Shown: positions 25,823-35,838, counted from the stretch's first letter. The stretch: 64,000 bases of DNA from Martelella lutilitoris (GCF_005924265.1 NZ_VCLB01000001.1:434001-498000), one strand, 5' to 3'. A program made the numbers and translations. Notes: generated by a model not told the origin, from the sequence alone.

Positions 25823-25995
25823 GCGGGCGGGCAGGACGAGGGCGGCCCCGGCGGCAGTGAGAAAACCTGCTCGACATGCCCCATTTTGGGGGGCGCATAT
25901 TGCATGTGAAGGGGGCAAAGGTGGCCTCAGGCGGCGCAAACGGCGGAACGGAACGAGGGGCGTTTGCGTTTGATGGGCACACGGGTCATTCGGTG

Positions 25996-26988
25996 ATGGA
26001 CACGAAAGAGATTACATTTCTGTTTCAGGGCGTCGTAGACAAGCCGCTTGTTCGCGACAGCTTTGCTGCCGTCAGGCGCTTCTTTCCGGGATCGAAGATC
26101 ATTCTGTCGACCTGGCAGAAAGCCGATGTCGACGGACTTGATTACGACGAACTGGTGCTCGCGGACGATCCCGGCTTCTTCTACTATTCCGACCAGCCGG
26201 GCGAGAAGGCCAACAATGTCAACCGTCAGATCGTCGGCAACCGCGCCGGGCTGGAGCGGGTCGAGACGCCCTATTGCTTCCGCATCCGCACGGACTTCCG
26301 GTTGACCGGCAATGGCTTCCTGCAGTTCTTTGACGCCTTTCCCAAGCGCGACGAGGCCTATGCGCTTTTTTCGCACAAGCTTCTCGCCTGCAGCTATTTC
26401 TCGCGCAATCCGCGTTCGCGGCTGCGTTTTCCCTTCCACCCGTCCGATCTCGCCTTCTTCGGTCTGACCGAGGACATCAGAAAGCTCTACAACGTACCGC
26501 TGATGACGGAGGAGGAGGCGCTCTGGGACACGGGCAGCAAGCGCTATAACCGCTACACGCCCGAGCAGCATATCTTCGTCAACGCCCTTCGCAATGCCGG
26601 GCGCGAGGTGCCGTGCGCGCACTACAATGACGGAAACGAAGCCTCCGTGGAGGCAACCGAGAGATATTTCGCCTCCAATTTCGTCTTCCTGTCCTTCAGC
26701 CAGTTCAATCTCGAACCATCGAAACCGACCTTCTTCATGAAGGTCCATCCCAATTCGTTCAAGACCTGCTACACGCATAATGAATGGATCGGATTATACC
26801 AAAAGCATGTCGACCCGAAGGCGGTCGTGCCGGAGCATGACGGCGAGCGGGAGATGATCGATCGCTACTATCGCCCCTACAAGATCTGCCGCCTCATCGG
26901 AAACATGATCTCGCTACCCTTCAAGAGCAAGGTCAAGCGCCGCAAGATCCGCACCGGCGTGCTGGAATTCTTCCTCATGCCGCGGTGA
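25996..26988 (+). CDS. WavE-family LPS/capsule biosynthesis protein
   Basis: A 330-residue protein of the WavE lipopolysaccharide-synthesis family (first described in Vibrio cholerae core biosynthesis). ITFLFQGVVD and YCFRIRTDFRLTG match the family start, and FHPSDLAFFGLTED lies mid-protein. I chose the ATG at 25996, where homology begins; the frame is open 120 bases further upstream. It is probably a glycosyltransferase or transfer enzyme for the activated unit made by the upstream genes. A bidirectional terminator follows. Confidence 0.82.
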   Translation: MDTKEITFLFQGVVDKPLVRDSFAAVRRFFPGSKIILSTWQKADVDGLDYDELVLADDPGFFYYSDQPGEKANNVNRQIVGNRAGLERVETPYCFRIRTDFRLTGNGFLQFFDAFPKRDEAYALFSHKLLACSYFSRNPRSRLRFPFHPSDLAFFGLTEDIRKLYNVPLMTEEEALWDTGSKRYNRYTPEQHIFVNALRNAGREVPCAHYNDGNEASVEATERYFASNFVFLSFSQFNLEPSKPTFFMKVHPNSFKTCYTHNEWIGLYQKHVDPKAVVPEHDGEREMIDRYYRPYKICRLIGNMISLPFKSKVKRRKIRTGVLEFFLMPR

Positions 26989-27001
26989 TCTTCACGCCGT
27001 G

Positions 27002-27030
27002 AAAAAGGCGCCCCGAAGGAGCGCCTTTTT
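27002..27030. terminator. Bidirectional intrinsic terminator
   Basis: AAAAAGGCGC (27002-27011) pairs with GCGCCTTTTT (27021-27030) around a 9-base loop, giving a T-run on both strands. It lies between the convergent WavE and choV genes. Confidence 0.88.
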
Positions 27031-27058
27031 CCTGTCTGAACAAAAAACCACCAGAACT

Positions 27059-28093
27059 TTATCCGAGCGGTATCGCCGGATTGAGCGCGGTCACCACGTT
27101 GGAGGGGCGGACCGAACCGACGGTCCTGCCGTCACCGTCGACCACGCTCAGGGTCGCGCCCTTGCCGAGAGCCTCCATCATATCTGCCAGCTTGGTGTTG
27201 ATGTCGATGGGATGGGCGCCGTCCGGGGCTTGATCATCGCTCATCACATCGGCGGCCCGCAGCACGCCGAGCGGATTCACATTGGCGACAAAGTCAGCGA
27301 CATAAGCGTCGGCCGGCTGGCGCACGATCTCCGACGGCGTGCCGCACTGGACGATGCGTCCGCCTTCCATGATCGCGATCCGGTCGCCGATCTTGAAGGC
27401 CTCGTCGAGGTCATGGCTGACGAAGATGATGGTGCGCTTCAGATTGCGCTGCAATTCGATCAGTTCGTCCTGAAGACGGGTGCGGATCAGCGGGTCGAGC
27501 GCCGAAAACGGTTCGTCCATCAGCAGGATCGGCGCTTCGGTGGCAAAGGCGCGGGCCAGGCCGACGCGCTGCTGCATGCCGCCGGAAAGCTCGCTGACGA
27601 GCTTGTCGCCCCAGTCCTTCAGCCCGACGAGCTCAAGCTGGGCCTCGGCCTTTTCCAGCCGCTCCTTCTTGCTCAAGCCTGCAAATTCGAGGCCGAGGGC
27701 GACATTGTCGCGGACATTGCGCCAGGGCAAGAGACCGAACTGCTGGAACACCATGGAGACCCGTTGAAGCCGGATATGGCGCAGCGTCTTGTTGTCGGCC
27801 GAGGTCACGTCGGTCATCTGCGTACCGTCATTGACCAGAACGCGGCCGCGGCAGACCGGGTTGAGGCGGTTGACGGCCCTCAGAAGCGTCGACTTGCCCG
27901 AGCCCGAAAGCCCCATCAGCACCAGAAGCTCGCCTTCCCCGACGGTGAGCGAGCAATTGTGGACGCCGAGAACCTGACCGGTCTCCTGCTGCACCTCGGC
28001 GCGGTCCTTGCCGGCATCCATCAGCGGCAGGGCGCTTTGCGGCTTGTCGCCGAACACGATATTCACATCTTCAAAGACGACCGCATCAGCCAT
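27059..28093 (-). CDS. choV: Choline/glycine betaine ABC transporter ATPase
   Basis: A 344-residue ProV-type ATPase that energises choline uptake. Walker A is GLSGSGKST, the signature is ELSGGMQQRVGLARA, and Walker B is LLMDEPFSALDPLIR. The C-terminal 70 residues resemble a partial CBS region (RAADVMSDDQ... TVGSVRPSNV). The ATG overlaps the choW stop by 8 bases. The cluster order choX-choW-choV is that of the rhizobial Cho system, and the neighbouring bet genes support choline over other betaines. Confidence 0.92.
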   Translation of the reverse strand: MADAVVFEDVNIVFGDKPQSALPLMDAGKDRAEVQQETGQVLGVHNCSLTVGEGELLVLMGLSGSGKSTLLRAVNRLNPVCRGRVLVNDGTQMTDVTSADNKTLRHIRLQRVSMVFQQFGLLPWRNVRDNVALGLEFAGLSKKERLEKAEAQLELVGLKDWGDKLVSELSGGMQQRVGLARAFATEAPILLMDEPFSALDPLIRTRLQDELIELQRNLKRTIIFVSHDLDEAFKIGDRIAIMEGGRIVQCGTPSEIVRQPADAYVADFVANVNPLGVLRAADVMSDDQAPDGAHPIDINTKLADMMEALGKGATLSVVDGDGRTVGSVRPSNVVTALNPAIPLG

Positions 28094-28928
28094 TATTGCG
28101 TCCTCCGATCTTCAGAACCCGGTCGAGAATGATGGCGACGACAACGATGACGAAGCCGCTTTCGAAACCGAGCGCGGGATTGACCTGGTTGAGCGCGCGC
28201 ACCACCGGCACGCCGAGACCGTCGGCGCCGACGAGGGCCGCGACGACGACCATCGACAGCGACAGCATGATGGTCTGGTTGAGGCCGGCCATGATCTGCG
28301 GCAGCGCGTGGTAGAGCTCGACCTTGGTCAGCTTCTGCCAGGGCGTGCCGCCGAAGGCATCTGCCGCTTCCAGAAGCGGCTTCGGCACCGAGGATACGCC
28401 GAGATGGGTGAGGCGAATGGAGGCGGGGATGACGAAGATGACGGTCGCCAGCAGGCCCGGCACCATGCCGATGCCGAAGAAGATGATCGCCGGAATGAGA
28501 TAGACGAAGGGCGGCAGCGTCTGCATCAGGTCGAGAACGGGTTGCAGCACCTGATAAAAACGAGGCCGGTGGGCGGTGAAGATGCCGATCGGAACGCCGA
28601 TCGCCATGCAGATGATGCAGGAGGAAATCACCAGCGCCAGGCTCTCGGTGGTCTCTTCCCAATAGCCCTGGTTGATGATGAACAGGAAGCCGAGAAAGAC
28701 GAAAAGCGAAACCTTCCAGTTGCGCTGCAGCCAGTAGGCAAAGGCTGTGACGACCACGGCCACGACGATCGGCCCGGGCGCCTGCAAGAGCCACAGAAGC
28801 CTGTCGATGAGCCAGCCCATGATTTCGGCGAGCCCGTCGAAAAACCAGCCGCCATGGATCTGCAGCCAGTCGAAGATATCCTGGGCGAAGCGCCCGAGCG
28901 GGATCTTGTAGTCTGTCAGCCAGTGCAA
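28086..28928 (-). CDS. choW: Choline/glycine betaine ABC transporter permease
   Basis: A 280-residue ProW-type permease with about seven membrane helices and the EAA-like loop PLLEAADAFGGTPWQKLTKVEL. I place the start at the TTG at 28928 because AAGGAG lies 8 bases upstream and the protein then begins LHWLTDYKIPLG, like rhizobial ChoW; the frame extends 15 codons upstream without a site. An attenuator-like hairpin separates it from choX. Confidence 0.88.
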   Translation of the reverse strand: MHWLTDYKIPLGRFAQDIFDWLQIHGGWFFDGLAEIMGWLIDRLLWLLQAPGPIVVAVVVTAFAYWLQRNWKVSLFVFLGFLFIINQGYWEETTESLALVISSCIICMAIGVPIGIFTAHRPRFYQVLQPVLDLMQTLPPFVYLIPAIIFFGIGMVPGLLATVIFVIPASIRLTHLGVSSVPKPLLEAADAFGGTPWQKLTKVELYHALPQIMAGLNQTIMLSLSMVVVAALVGADGLGVPVVRALNQVNPALGFESGFVIVVVAIILDRVLKIGGRNNG

Positions 28929-29032
28929 GAGGTTGCTCCTTCTTTGTCCCCCTATGGCCACGGTCTTGACCATGGCCGCACCGCCGCCTTTGCCGGGCGA
29001 CGGATCGCATCATTGATGAAGAGATAAGGAAA

Positions 29033-29063
29033 GGCCCGGAAACGCCTTCCGCCGTTCCGGGCC
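29033..29063 (-). terminator. Attenuator-type hairpin between choX and choW
   Basis: GGCCCGGAA (29033-29041) pairs with TTCCGGGCC (29055-29063). On the minus transcript it comes 11 bases after the choX stop, without a long U-run, so it probably stabilises or partly terminates the message, giving more ChoX than ChoWV. Confidence 0.6.
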
Positions 29064-29073
29064 CTTTGTGCCT

Positions 29074-30012
29074 TTAAAGGCCGAGAGAGGCCTTGACCGC
29101 CGGCAGTCCCGGCTCGCCGGACGTAGTGGTCACGCCCTCCAGCCAGGCGTCGAGCGCATCGGGATTGGCCTTGATCCATTCTGCGGTGGCATCGCCCTCG
29201 TTTTCACCCTCATCAAGGATCTTGCCCATGATCTCGTTTTCCATGGCCAAGGAGAATTTCAGGTTTTCGAGAAGCTTACCGACATTCGGGCATTCGTCGG
29301 CAAAGCCCTTGCGGGTGACAGTGCGCACGATGCCTTCGCCACCGAAGAAATCCTCGCCGCCGGTGAGATATTCCAGCGAATAATTGGCGTTCATCGGATG
29401 CGGTTCCCAGCCGAGGAAGACGATCGGCTGTTCCTGGCGATACTTGCGGCCGACCATGGCCAGCATGCCCTGTTCGGAGCTTTCGACAACCTCGAAATCC
29501 TTCAGTCCGAACTTGTTCGCCTCGATCAGCGAAACGAGATAGGCATTGCCCTCATTACCCGGCTCGATGCCGTAGATCTTGTCGTCGAGTTCGTCGCCGA
29601 ACTTGGCGATGTCGGCATAGGTCTTCAGACCCTTCTCATAGGTATAGGTCGGCACGGCGAGCGTGTATTTGGTGCCTTCCAGATTGGTGGCGACGACATC
29701 GATCTCGCCTTCGTCGGTGTAGGGGGTAATGGCGCTTGTCTGCGCCGGCATCCAGTTGCCGAGGAAGACATCGACATCGTCACTCTTCAGCGATGCGAAG
29801 GTGACCGGAACGGAGAGAACCTTGACGTCGACCTTGTAACCGAGACCTTCCAGCAGATGCTTCGCCGTCGCCGTGGTGGTGGTAATGTCCGTCCAGCCGA
29901 CATCGGAGAAGCTTACGCTGTCGCAGGCCGTTTCCTGGGCTGCCGCGGCGCCGGCGGAAAGGGTTGTCGCGGCGGCGAGCGCGGCGAGGATCATTCGGAA
30001 GTTATCAGACAT
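29074..30012 (-). CDS. choX: Choline/betaine periplasmic binding protein
   Basis: A 312-residue binding protein with a signal peptide (residues 1-25, ending AGAAAA-QE). Aromatic residues placed as in ChoX-type cages are visible: FSDVGWTDI, FLGNWMPAQ and FLGWEPHPMN, each with a tryptophan that can stack on a trimethylammonium group. It delivers choline to ChoWV. The promoter region is shared with divergent betI and contains a BetI-type operator. Confidence 0.93.
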   Translation of the reverse strand: MSDNFRMILAALAAATTLSAGAAAAQETACDSVSFSDVGWTDITTTTATAKHLLEGLGYKVDVKVLSVPVTFASLKSDDVDVFLGNWMPAQTSAITPYTDEGEIDVVATNLEGTKYTLAVPTYTYEKGLKTYADIAKFGDELDDKIYGIEPGNEGNAYLVSLIEANKFGLKDFEVVESSEQGMLAMVGRKYRQEQPIVFLGWEPHPMNANYSLEYLTGGEDFFGGEGIVRTVTRKGFADECPNVGKLLENLKFSLAMENEIMGKILDEGENEGDATAEWIKANPDALDAWLEGVTTTSGEPGLPAVKASLGL

Positions 30013-30087
30013 GTCAGCGTTCCTTTCGGGTCCGTTGCAAGATTGCCATTGCGCCTTGACCGGCGCGGCGAAAAACTGTTGGCTTCT

Positions 30088-30107
30088 TTGATTGATCAGT
30101 CAATCAA
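30088..30107. promoter_or_regulatory. BetI-type operator in the choX-betI intergenic region
   Basis: TTGATTGATCAGTCAATCAA, a 20-bp inverted repeat (8-bp arms, 4-bp centre). It lies 75 bases before choX and 98 before betI, in the only upstream region of the two divergent transcripts. This is the form expected for BetI, which is released by choline. Confidence 0.8.
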
Positions 30108-30205
30108 TATAACATATGTTAATTCCTGTAAACGGCGAAGCAGGCAAAGTTGCATATTTCTTCGCCACCAAACGTCTCTGAGCATTTTTTCAGCGGGTTG
30201 AGCCG

Positions 30206-30796
30206 ATGCCGAAAACCGGAATGGAAACGATCCGTCGCGATGCCCTTGTCCGGGCCGCGATCGAGGAAGTCGGCAAGGTCGGCATGGTCGAGGTCACAGT
30301 CGCGAAGATCGCGAAGCGGGCGGGCGTCTCGCCTGCGCTCGCGCACCATTACTTCGGCTCCAAGGACAAGATATTGTTCGCGGCCATGCGGCGCATCCTT
30401 GATGAGTTCGGAGCCTCGGTCAAGGCCCGCTACAAAAGCGCGCGCACGCCGGAGGAACGGCTTGCCGCCATCATCGAAGCAAGCTTCGGCCCCGACCAGT
30501 TCGATCCCGCCGTCGTTGCCGCCTGGCTCGCCTTCTATGTCCAGGCCCAGCGCAAGGGCGATGCCAGCCGGCTTCTCGCGATCTATGAAGCGCGGCTGCG
30601 CTCCAATCTTGTCTTCGCGCTGAGAAAGCGCGTCAGTCGGGACGCGGCACACCGCATCGCCACCGGTCTGGGCTCGATGATCGACGGGTTCTATCTGCGC
30701 GCGGCGCTGAAGGACTTCGGCAGCACCCGTCAGGGCGCCGTCGAGATGACCAGGGAATATCTCGAACTCACCCTTGCCAAGGAGATGTCCAAATGA
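30206..30796 (+). CDS. betI: TetR-family repressor BetI
   Basis: A 196-residue TetR-type regulator. The helix-turn-helix is VTVAKIAKRAGVSPALAHHYFGSKDKIL (about residues 31-58), and the C-terminal ligand domain contains VAAWLAFYVQAQR, typical of BetI. It represses the bet genes in the absence of choline. It is the first gene of betI-betC-betB-betA and overlaps betC by four bases. Confidence 0.95.
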   Translation: MPKTGMETIRRDALVRAAIEEVGKVGMVEVTVAKIAKRAGVSPALAHHYFGSKDKILFAAMRRILDEFGASVKARYKSARTPEERLAAIIEASFGPDQFDPAVVAAWLAFYVQAQRKGDASRLLAIYEARLRSNLVFALRKRVSRDAAHRIATGLGSMIDGFYLRAALKDFGSTRQGAVEMTREYLELTLAKEMSK

Positions 30797-32310
30797 CCGC
30801 GCGGCCGAACATTCTCGTTCTCATGGTCGACCAGCTTGTCGGAACGCTGTTTCCGGACGGCCCGGCCGATTTCCTGCATACGCCGAACCTGAAGAAGCTT
30901 GCCGCGCGTTCGACGCGGTTCCAAAACGCCTATACCGGCTCGCCGCTCTGCGCGCCGGCGCGCGCCTCCTTCATGAGCGGGCAGCTGCCGCGCCGCACTC
31001 GCGTCTATGACAACGCGGCGGAATTCTCGCCGGATATCCCGACCTATGCCCATCATCTGCGCCGTGCCGGCTACCAGACATCGCTTGCCGGCAAGATGCA
31101 TTTCGTCGGTCCCGACCAGCTCCACGGTTTCGAGGAGCGGCTGACCACCGATGTCTACCCGGCCGATTACGGCTGGACGCCGGACTACGGCAAGCCGGGC
31201 GAACGCATCGACTGGTGGTATCACAATATGGGCTCGGTCACCGGCGCCGGCGTTGGCGAGATCACCAACCAGCTCGAATATGACGACGAGGTCGCCTATG
31301 AGGCGGTGCGCAAGGTCTATGATCTCGGCCGCCGCAAGGATGACCGGCCCTTCATGCTGACCGTCTCCTTCACCCATCCGCACGATCCTTACGTGGCCCG
31401 CAGGAAATACTGGGATCTCTACGAGGATTGCGACCATCTGGAACCCGAAGTCGGCGCGATCGACTACGAGGCGCAGGACGGCCATTCGAAGCGGATTTTC
31501 GATGCCAATGATTTTCGTAATTTCGATATCACGAAGGAGGACATCCGCCGGGCGCGCCGCGCCTATTTCGCCAACGTCTCCTATATCGACGACAAGATCG
31601 GCGAGATCCTCGAGGCGCTCGAGGGCGTCGGGCTTTCCGAGGACACGGTGATCGTCTTCCTCTCCGACCATGGCGACATGCTGGGCGAGCGCGGCCTCTG
31701 GTTCAAGATGAGTTTTTACGAGGGCTCGTCGCGCGTGCCACTGATGGTGTCCGCCCCGGGTATGGAACCGGGTCTCGTCAGGACGCCGGCCTCGACCGTC
31801 GATATCGCCGCGACGCTGGCCGATCTCGCGGGTGTCGACATGGCAAGCGTCGCCCCATGGACCGACGGAGAAAGTCTTGTTCCCGTAGCAGCCGGACAGG
31901 CGCGAAAAATGCCGGTGCGCATGGAATATACGGCCGAAGCCTCGGAAGCGCCGCTGGTTTCCATCCGTGAGGGCCGGTTCAAGTATAATCACTGCGAGCT
32001 CGACGCGCCGCAACTCTTCGATCTTGAGGCTGACCCGCACGAGCTGACCAACCTGGCCGATGACCCTGCCCATGCCGAAACCGCTGCCGCCTTCGCGGCG
32101 AAGGTGCGCGAATACTGGGACATGGCCGCTTACGACGCGGAAATCCGCGAAAGCCAGGCGCGCCGTCACGTTGTCTACGAGGCGCTGCGTCAGGGCGACT
32201 ATCACCCCTGGGACCATCAGCCGATGAAGGACGCTTCGGAGCGTTTCATGCGCAACCATATGGACCTCAACATTCTGGAGGCCAGCCAGCGCTGGCCGCG
32301 CGGCGAATAG
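30793..32310 (+). CDS. betC: Choline sulfatase
   Basis: Hydrolyses choline-O-sulfate to choline and sulfate in the cytoplasm. The 505-residue protein has the sulfatase motif PLCAPARASF with Cys53, the residue converted to formylglycine, and the metal-binding segments NILVLMVDQ and FLSDHGDMLG. There is no signal peptide. The ATG overlaps the betI stop by four bases. Presence of betC is typical of rhizobia. Confidence 0.95.
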   Translation: MTARPNILVLMVDQLVGTLFPDGPADFLHTPNLKKLAARSTRFQNAYTGSPLCAPARASFMSGQLPRRTRVYDNAAEFSPDIPTYAHHLRRAGYQTSLAGKMHFVGPDQLHGFEERLTTDVYPADYGWTPDYGKPGERIDWWYHNMGSVTGAGVGEITNQLEYDDEVAYEAVRKVYDLGRRKDDRPFMLTVSFTHPHDPYVARRKYWDLYEDCDHLEPEVGAIDYEAQDGHSKRIFDANDFRNFDITKEDIRRARRAYFANVSYIDDKIGEILEALEGVGLSEDTVIVFLSDHGDMLGERGLWFKMSFYEGSSRVPLMVSAPGMEPGLVRTPASTVDIAATLADLAGVDMASVAPWTDGESLVPVAAGQARKMPVRMEYTAEASEAPLVSIREGRFKYNHCELDAPQLFDLEADPHELTNLADDPAHAETAAAFAAKVREYWDMAAYDAEIRESQARRHVVYEALRQGDYHPWDHQPMKDASERFMRNHMDLNILEASQRWPRGE

Positions 32311-32358
32311 GGCGTTTTCGTCCTCAAAACCAACGAACGCGAAAAGCGGAGATCAACA

Positions 32359-33816
32359 ATGCATGTACAAGCCAGCCATTTCATCGACGGCGACTATGTC
32401 GAGGATACCGACGGCCGGGCCTTTGACAGCATCAACCCGGCAACCGGCGAGGTCATCGCGACGCTGCATGCGGCAACGCCCGCGATCATTGAGCGCGCCA
32501 TGGCCGCTGCCGAACGCGGCCAGCGCGAATGGGCTTCATGGCTGCCGGTCGAGCGCGCCCGCGTGCTGCGACGGGCGTCCGACCTGATGCGCGAGCGCAA
32601 TGACGCACTGGCGAAGCTCGAGACGCTCGACACCGGCAAGGCCATTCAGGAAACGCTGGTCGCCGATCCGGCTTCGGGTGCTGATGCGCTCGAATGGTTT
32701 TCGGCCCAGGCCGCCGGTCTTTCCGGCGAAAGCGTGCCGCTTGCCGAGGGCTTTGCCTATACCAAGCGCGAGCCGCTCGGCATCTGCGTCGGCATCGGCG
32801 CGTGGAACTATCCGATCCAGATTGCCGCATGGAAGGCCGCGCCCGCGCTTGCCTGCGGCAATGCCATGGTGTTCAAGCCGTCAGAAATGACGCCGCTTTC
32901 GGCCCTGAAACTTGCCGAAATCCTGATGGAGGCCGGCGCGCCGAAGGGGCTTTTCAACGTGGTGCAGGGCTTTGGCGATGTGGGTGCTGCCCTTTCAACC
33001 CACGCAAAGACCGCAAAGGTTTCGCTCACCGGTTCGGTTCCGACGGGCGGCAAGGTCTATGCGGCAGCGGCCTCCGGCATGCGCCACGCGACGATGGAGC
33101 TTGGCGGCAAGTCGCCGATGGTCGTGTTCGAGGATGCCGATCTGGAGGATGCCATCGGCGGCGCGATGCTCGGCAATTTCTATTCCACCGGTCAGATCTG
33201 CTCCAACGGCACCCGCGTCTTCGTGCAGAAATCCATTCTGGAAGCGTTTCTTGCCCGGCTTGTCGAGCGCACGAAGACGATCCGCCTCGGCGATCCGCTG
33301 GATCCGGTAACCCATCTCGGCCCGCTGATTTCCGAGGAGCAACGCCGCAAGGTGCTGTTCTATATCGAGGCGGGAAAGAGCGAGGGCGCACGGCTTGTGA
33401 CCGGCGGCGGCGTTCCCGAAGGCGAGGCCTTTGCCAGGGGCGCCTATATCGAACCCACGGTCTTTGCCGATGTCACGGACGATATGACGATCGCGCGCGA
33501 GGAGATTTTCGGGCCGGTGATGAGCGTGCTGACGTTTGACACCGAAGATGAGGTGATCGCCCGCGCCAATGACACGCCCTTCGGTCTCGCCGCCGGCGTC
33601 TTCACCCGCGATCTCGCACGCGGCCACCGCGTGGCAGGCGCGCTTGAAGCCGGCATCTGCTGGATCAACACCTATAATCTGACGCCGGTCGAGATCCCCT
33701 TCGGCGGCGTCAAGCAGTCGGGCTTCGGCCGGGAGAACGGGCGCGCGGCGATGGAATTCTATTCGCAGCTGAAGACGGTTCAGGTGGCGCTGGGCAAGGT
33801 CGACAGTCCGTATTGA
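32359..33816 (+). CDS. betB: Betaine aldehyde dehydrogenase
   Basis: Oxidises betaine aldehyde to glycine betaine with NAD(P)+. The 485-residue protein has Glu247 in MELGGK, catalytic Cys281 in TGQICSNG and the NAD-binding AWNYP. It lies 48 bases after betC, and a repeat-filled gap of more than 300 bases separates it from betA. Confidence 0.96.
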   Translation: MHVQASHFIDGDYVEDTDGRAFDSINPATGEVIATLHAATPAIIERAMAAAERGQREWASWLPVERARVLRRASDLMRERNDALAKLETLDTGKAIQETLVADPASGADALEWFSAQAAGLSGESVPLAEGFAYTKREPLGICVGIGAWNYPIQIAAWKAAPALACGNAMVFKPSEMTPLSALKLAEILMEAGAPKGLFNVVQGFGDVGAALSTHAKTAKVSLTGSVPTGGKVYAAAASGMRHATMELGGKSPMVVFEDADLEDAIGGAMLGNFYSTGQICSNGTRVFVQKSILEAFLARLVERTKTIRLGDPLDPVTHLGPLISEEQRRKVLFYIEAGKSEGARLVTGGGVPEGEAFARGAYIEPTVFADVTDDMTIAREEIFGPVMSVLTFDTEDEVIARANDTPFGLAAGVFTRDLARGHRVAGALEAGICWINTYNLTPVEIPFGGVKQSGFGRENGRAAMEFYSQLKTVQVALGKVDSPY

Positions 33817-33839
33817 GGAGGGTGGTGCCTGAGCGCCAC

Positions 33840-33876
33840 CGATTCCCCCCCTTGAGAGGGAGAGGTGGAAGGGGGC
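33840..33876. repeat. Partial CT-rich mosaic terminus
   Basis: GATTCCCCCC-CTTGAGAGGGAGAGG resembles one terminus of the mosaic elements at 15699, 19657 and 60663, but the rest is missing. It precedes the full 28-bp-arm element at 33910. Confidence 0.55.
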
Positions 33877-33909
33877 TTTTTTCACGACGGGCCCTCCTTC
33901 TCATTCGGC

Positions 33910-34056
33910 GTCATCCTCGGGCTTGACCCGAGGATCCAGCCAGGTCTGTCGCGAGCGGAGTAGGCAGTTTTTTGCTGTGAAATACCCTAGCGGGACAGCC
34001 GGTACGCGTCTCGTATGGAACGGTGATTAGATCCTCGGGTCAAGCCCGAGGATGAC
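33910..34056. repeat. Interspersed element (28-bp-arm family) between betB and betA
   Basis: Two self-complementary arms, 33910-33937 and 34030-34056, contain CTCGGGCTTGACCCGAG and its reverse complement and enclose a 92-bp centre. This is the longest copy of this family in the window. The 327-base gap between betB and betA holds this element, a partial mosaic terminus and no gene. Confidence 0.85.
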
Positions 34057-34143
34057 GCAGAGAAGGGGGAGAGGGTGTCAGGTAGCGAGGGGGCGGTTAA
34101 ACGCCGCAAGCGGCGCCTCGTAAAACATTTGCCCGCCGCGGCA

Positions 34144-35823
34144 ATGAAAGGTTCGAAATTGACTGAAGCAGATTTTGTCATTGTTGGTTCCGGTTCGGCA
34201 GGTTCCGCCATGGCCGCACGGCTGTCGGAAGACGGCAGGCACTCCGTGCTGGTGCTGGAATTCGGCGGGACCGATATCGGCCCCTTCATCCAGATGCCGG
34301 CAGCCCTTTCCTACCCGATGAACATGAAGCGTTACGACTGGGGTTTTGTCTCCGAACCCGAGCCGTATCTGGGCAACCGCCGGCTGGTGACCCCGCGCGG
34401 CAAGGTGATCGGCGGCTCGTCATCGATCAACGGCATGGTCTATGTGCGGGGACATGCGCGCGACTATGACCACTGGGCGGAATCGGGGGCTGCCGGCTGG
34501 GGCTATGCGGACGTGCTGCCCTATTTCAAGCGCATGGAGCACTGGCACGAGGGCGGCCATGGCGGCGATCCGTCCTGGCGCGGCAAGGACGGCCCGCTGC
34601 ATGTGACGCGCGGCCCGCGCAGGAACCCGCTGTTTCATGCCTTTGTCGAGGCGGGCAGACAGGCGGGCTTCGAGACGACCGGGGATTACAACGGCGAGAA
34701 GCAGGAAGGCTTCGGCCCGATGGAGCAGACGGTGTGGAAGGGCAGGCGCTGGTCGGCGGCCAATGCCTATCTGAAGCCGGCGCTCAAGCGACAGAATCTC
34801 GATCTGATCCGCTGCTTCGCCCGCAAGGTGATCATCGAGGATGGCCGCGCCGTCGGCGTCGAGGTGGAGCGCGGCGGCCGTGTCGAGACAATCCGCGCGC
34901 GCCGCGAGGTCATTCTGGCGGCGTCCTCGATCAACACGCCGAAAATGCTGCTTCTTTCCGGCATCGGCCCGGCAGCCGAGCTCGCCGAGCACGGCATTCC
35001 GCTTGTCGCCGACCGCCCCGGCGTGGGCAAGAACCTGCAGGACCATCTGGAAGTCTATATCCAGCAGGCCAGCACCCAGCCGATCACGCTCTACAAGCAC
35101 TGGAACATCTTCGGCAAGGGGCTTGCCGGCGCGCAATGGCTGTTCTTCAAGACCGGCATCGGCGCCTCGAACCAGTTCGAGAGCGCCGCCTTCGTGCGCT
35201 CGCGCGCCGGAGTCGACTATCCGGATATCCAGTATCATTTCCTGCCGATGGCGGTGCGCTATGACGGCACGGCACCCGCCGAAGGCCACGGCTTCCAGGC
35301 CCATGTCGGGCCGATGCGCTCGCCATCGCGCGGCGCGGTGACGCTGAAAAGCGCCGATCCAAGGGACGCGCCGAAGATCGCCTTCAACTATATGAGCCAC
35401 GAACAGGACTGGGCGGACTTTCGCCGCTGCGTGCGCCTGACGCGTGAAATCTTCGCGCAGCCCGCCTTCGACCCCTATCGCGGCAAGGAGATCCAGCCGG
35501 GCGGCGATGTTCAAAGCGATGACGAGATCGATGGCTTCATCCGCGAACACGCCGAAAGCGCCTACCACCCCTGCGGCACAGCGAAGATAGGCCGCGCCGA
35601 TGACAAGATGGCGGTGGTCGATCCCGAATGCCGGGTGATTGGCGTCGAGGGCTTGCGGGTTGCCGACAGCTCGGTCTTTCCGCGCATCACCAATGGCAAT
35701 CTCAACGCGCCGTCGATCATGGTCGGGGAAAAGGCGAGCGACCATATCCTGGGTCGCCAGCCGCTCGCGCCGGAAAACGCCGCGCCCTGGCTCAATCCGC
35801 GCTGGGAGACGTCAGACCGCTGA
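34144..35823 (+). CDS. betA: Choline dehydrogenase
   Basis: Membrane-associated GMC flavoenzyme that oxidises choline to betaine aldehyde. About 559 residues: the FAD motif [20 protein letters not shown] is near the N terminus, the GMC signature is [19 protein letters not shown], and the C terminus has [11 protein letters not shown] and [19 protein letters not shown]. The start is uncertain: the ATG at 34144 has no clear ribosome-binding site, whereas a TTG at 34159 has AAAGG upstream and would give [12 protein letters not shown], like other BetA proteins. A repeat element lies just upstream, so betA may be partly decoupled from betB. Confidence 0.94.
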   Translation: MKGSKLTEADFVIVGSGSAGSAMAARLSEDGRHSVLVLEFGGTDIGPFIQMPAALSYPMNMKRYDWGFVSEPEPYLGNRRLVTPRGKVIGGSSSINGMVYVRGHARDYDHWAESGAAGWGYADVLPYFKRMEHWHEGGHGGDPSWRGKDGPLHVTRGPRRNPLFHAFVEAGRQAGFETTGDYNGEKQEGFGPMEQTVWKGRRWSAANAYLKPALKRQNLDLIRCFARKVIIEDGRAVGVEVERGGRVETIRARREVILAASSINTPKMLLLSGIGPAAELAEHGIPLVADRPGVGKNLQDHLEVYIQQASTQPITLYKHWNIFGKGLAGAQWLFFKTGIGASNQFESAAFVRSRAGVDYPDIQYHFLPMAVRYDGTAPAEGHGFQAHVGPMRSPSRGAVTLKSADPRDAPKIAFNYMSHEQDWADFRRCVRLTREIFAQPAFDPYRGKEIQPGGDVQSDDEIDGFIREHAESAYHPCGTAKIGRADDKMAVVDPECRVIGVEGLRVADSSVFPRITNGNLNAPSIMVGEKASDHILGRQPLAPENAAPWLNPRWETSDR

Positions 35824-35838
35824 TATTCGCCGGCAATA

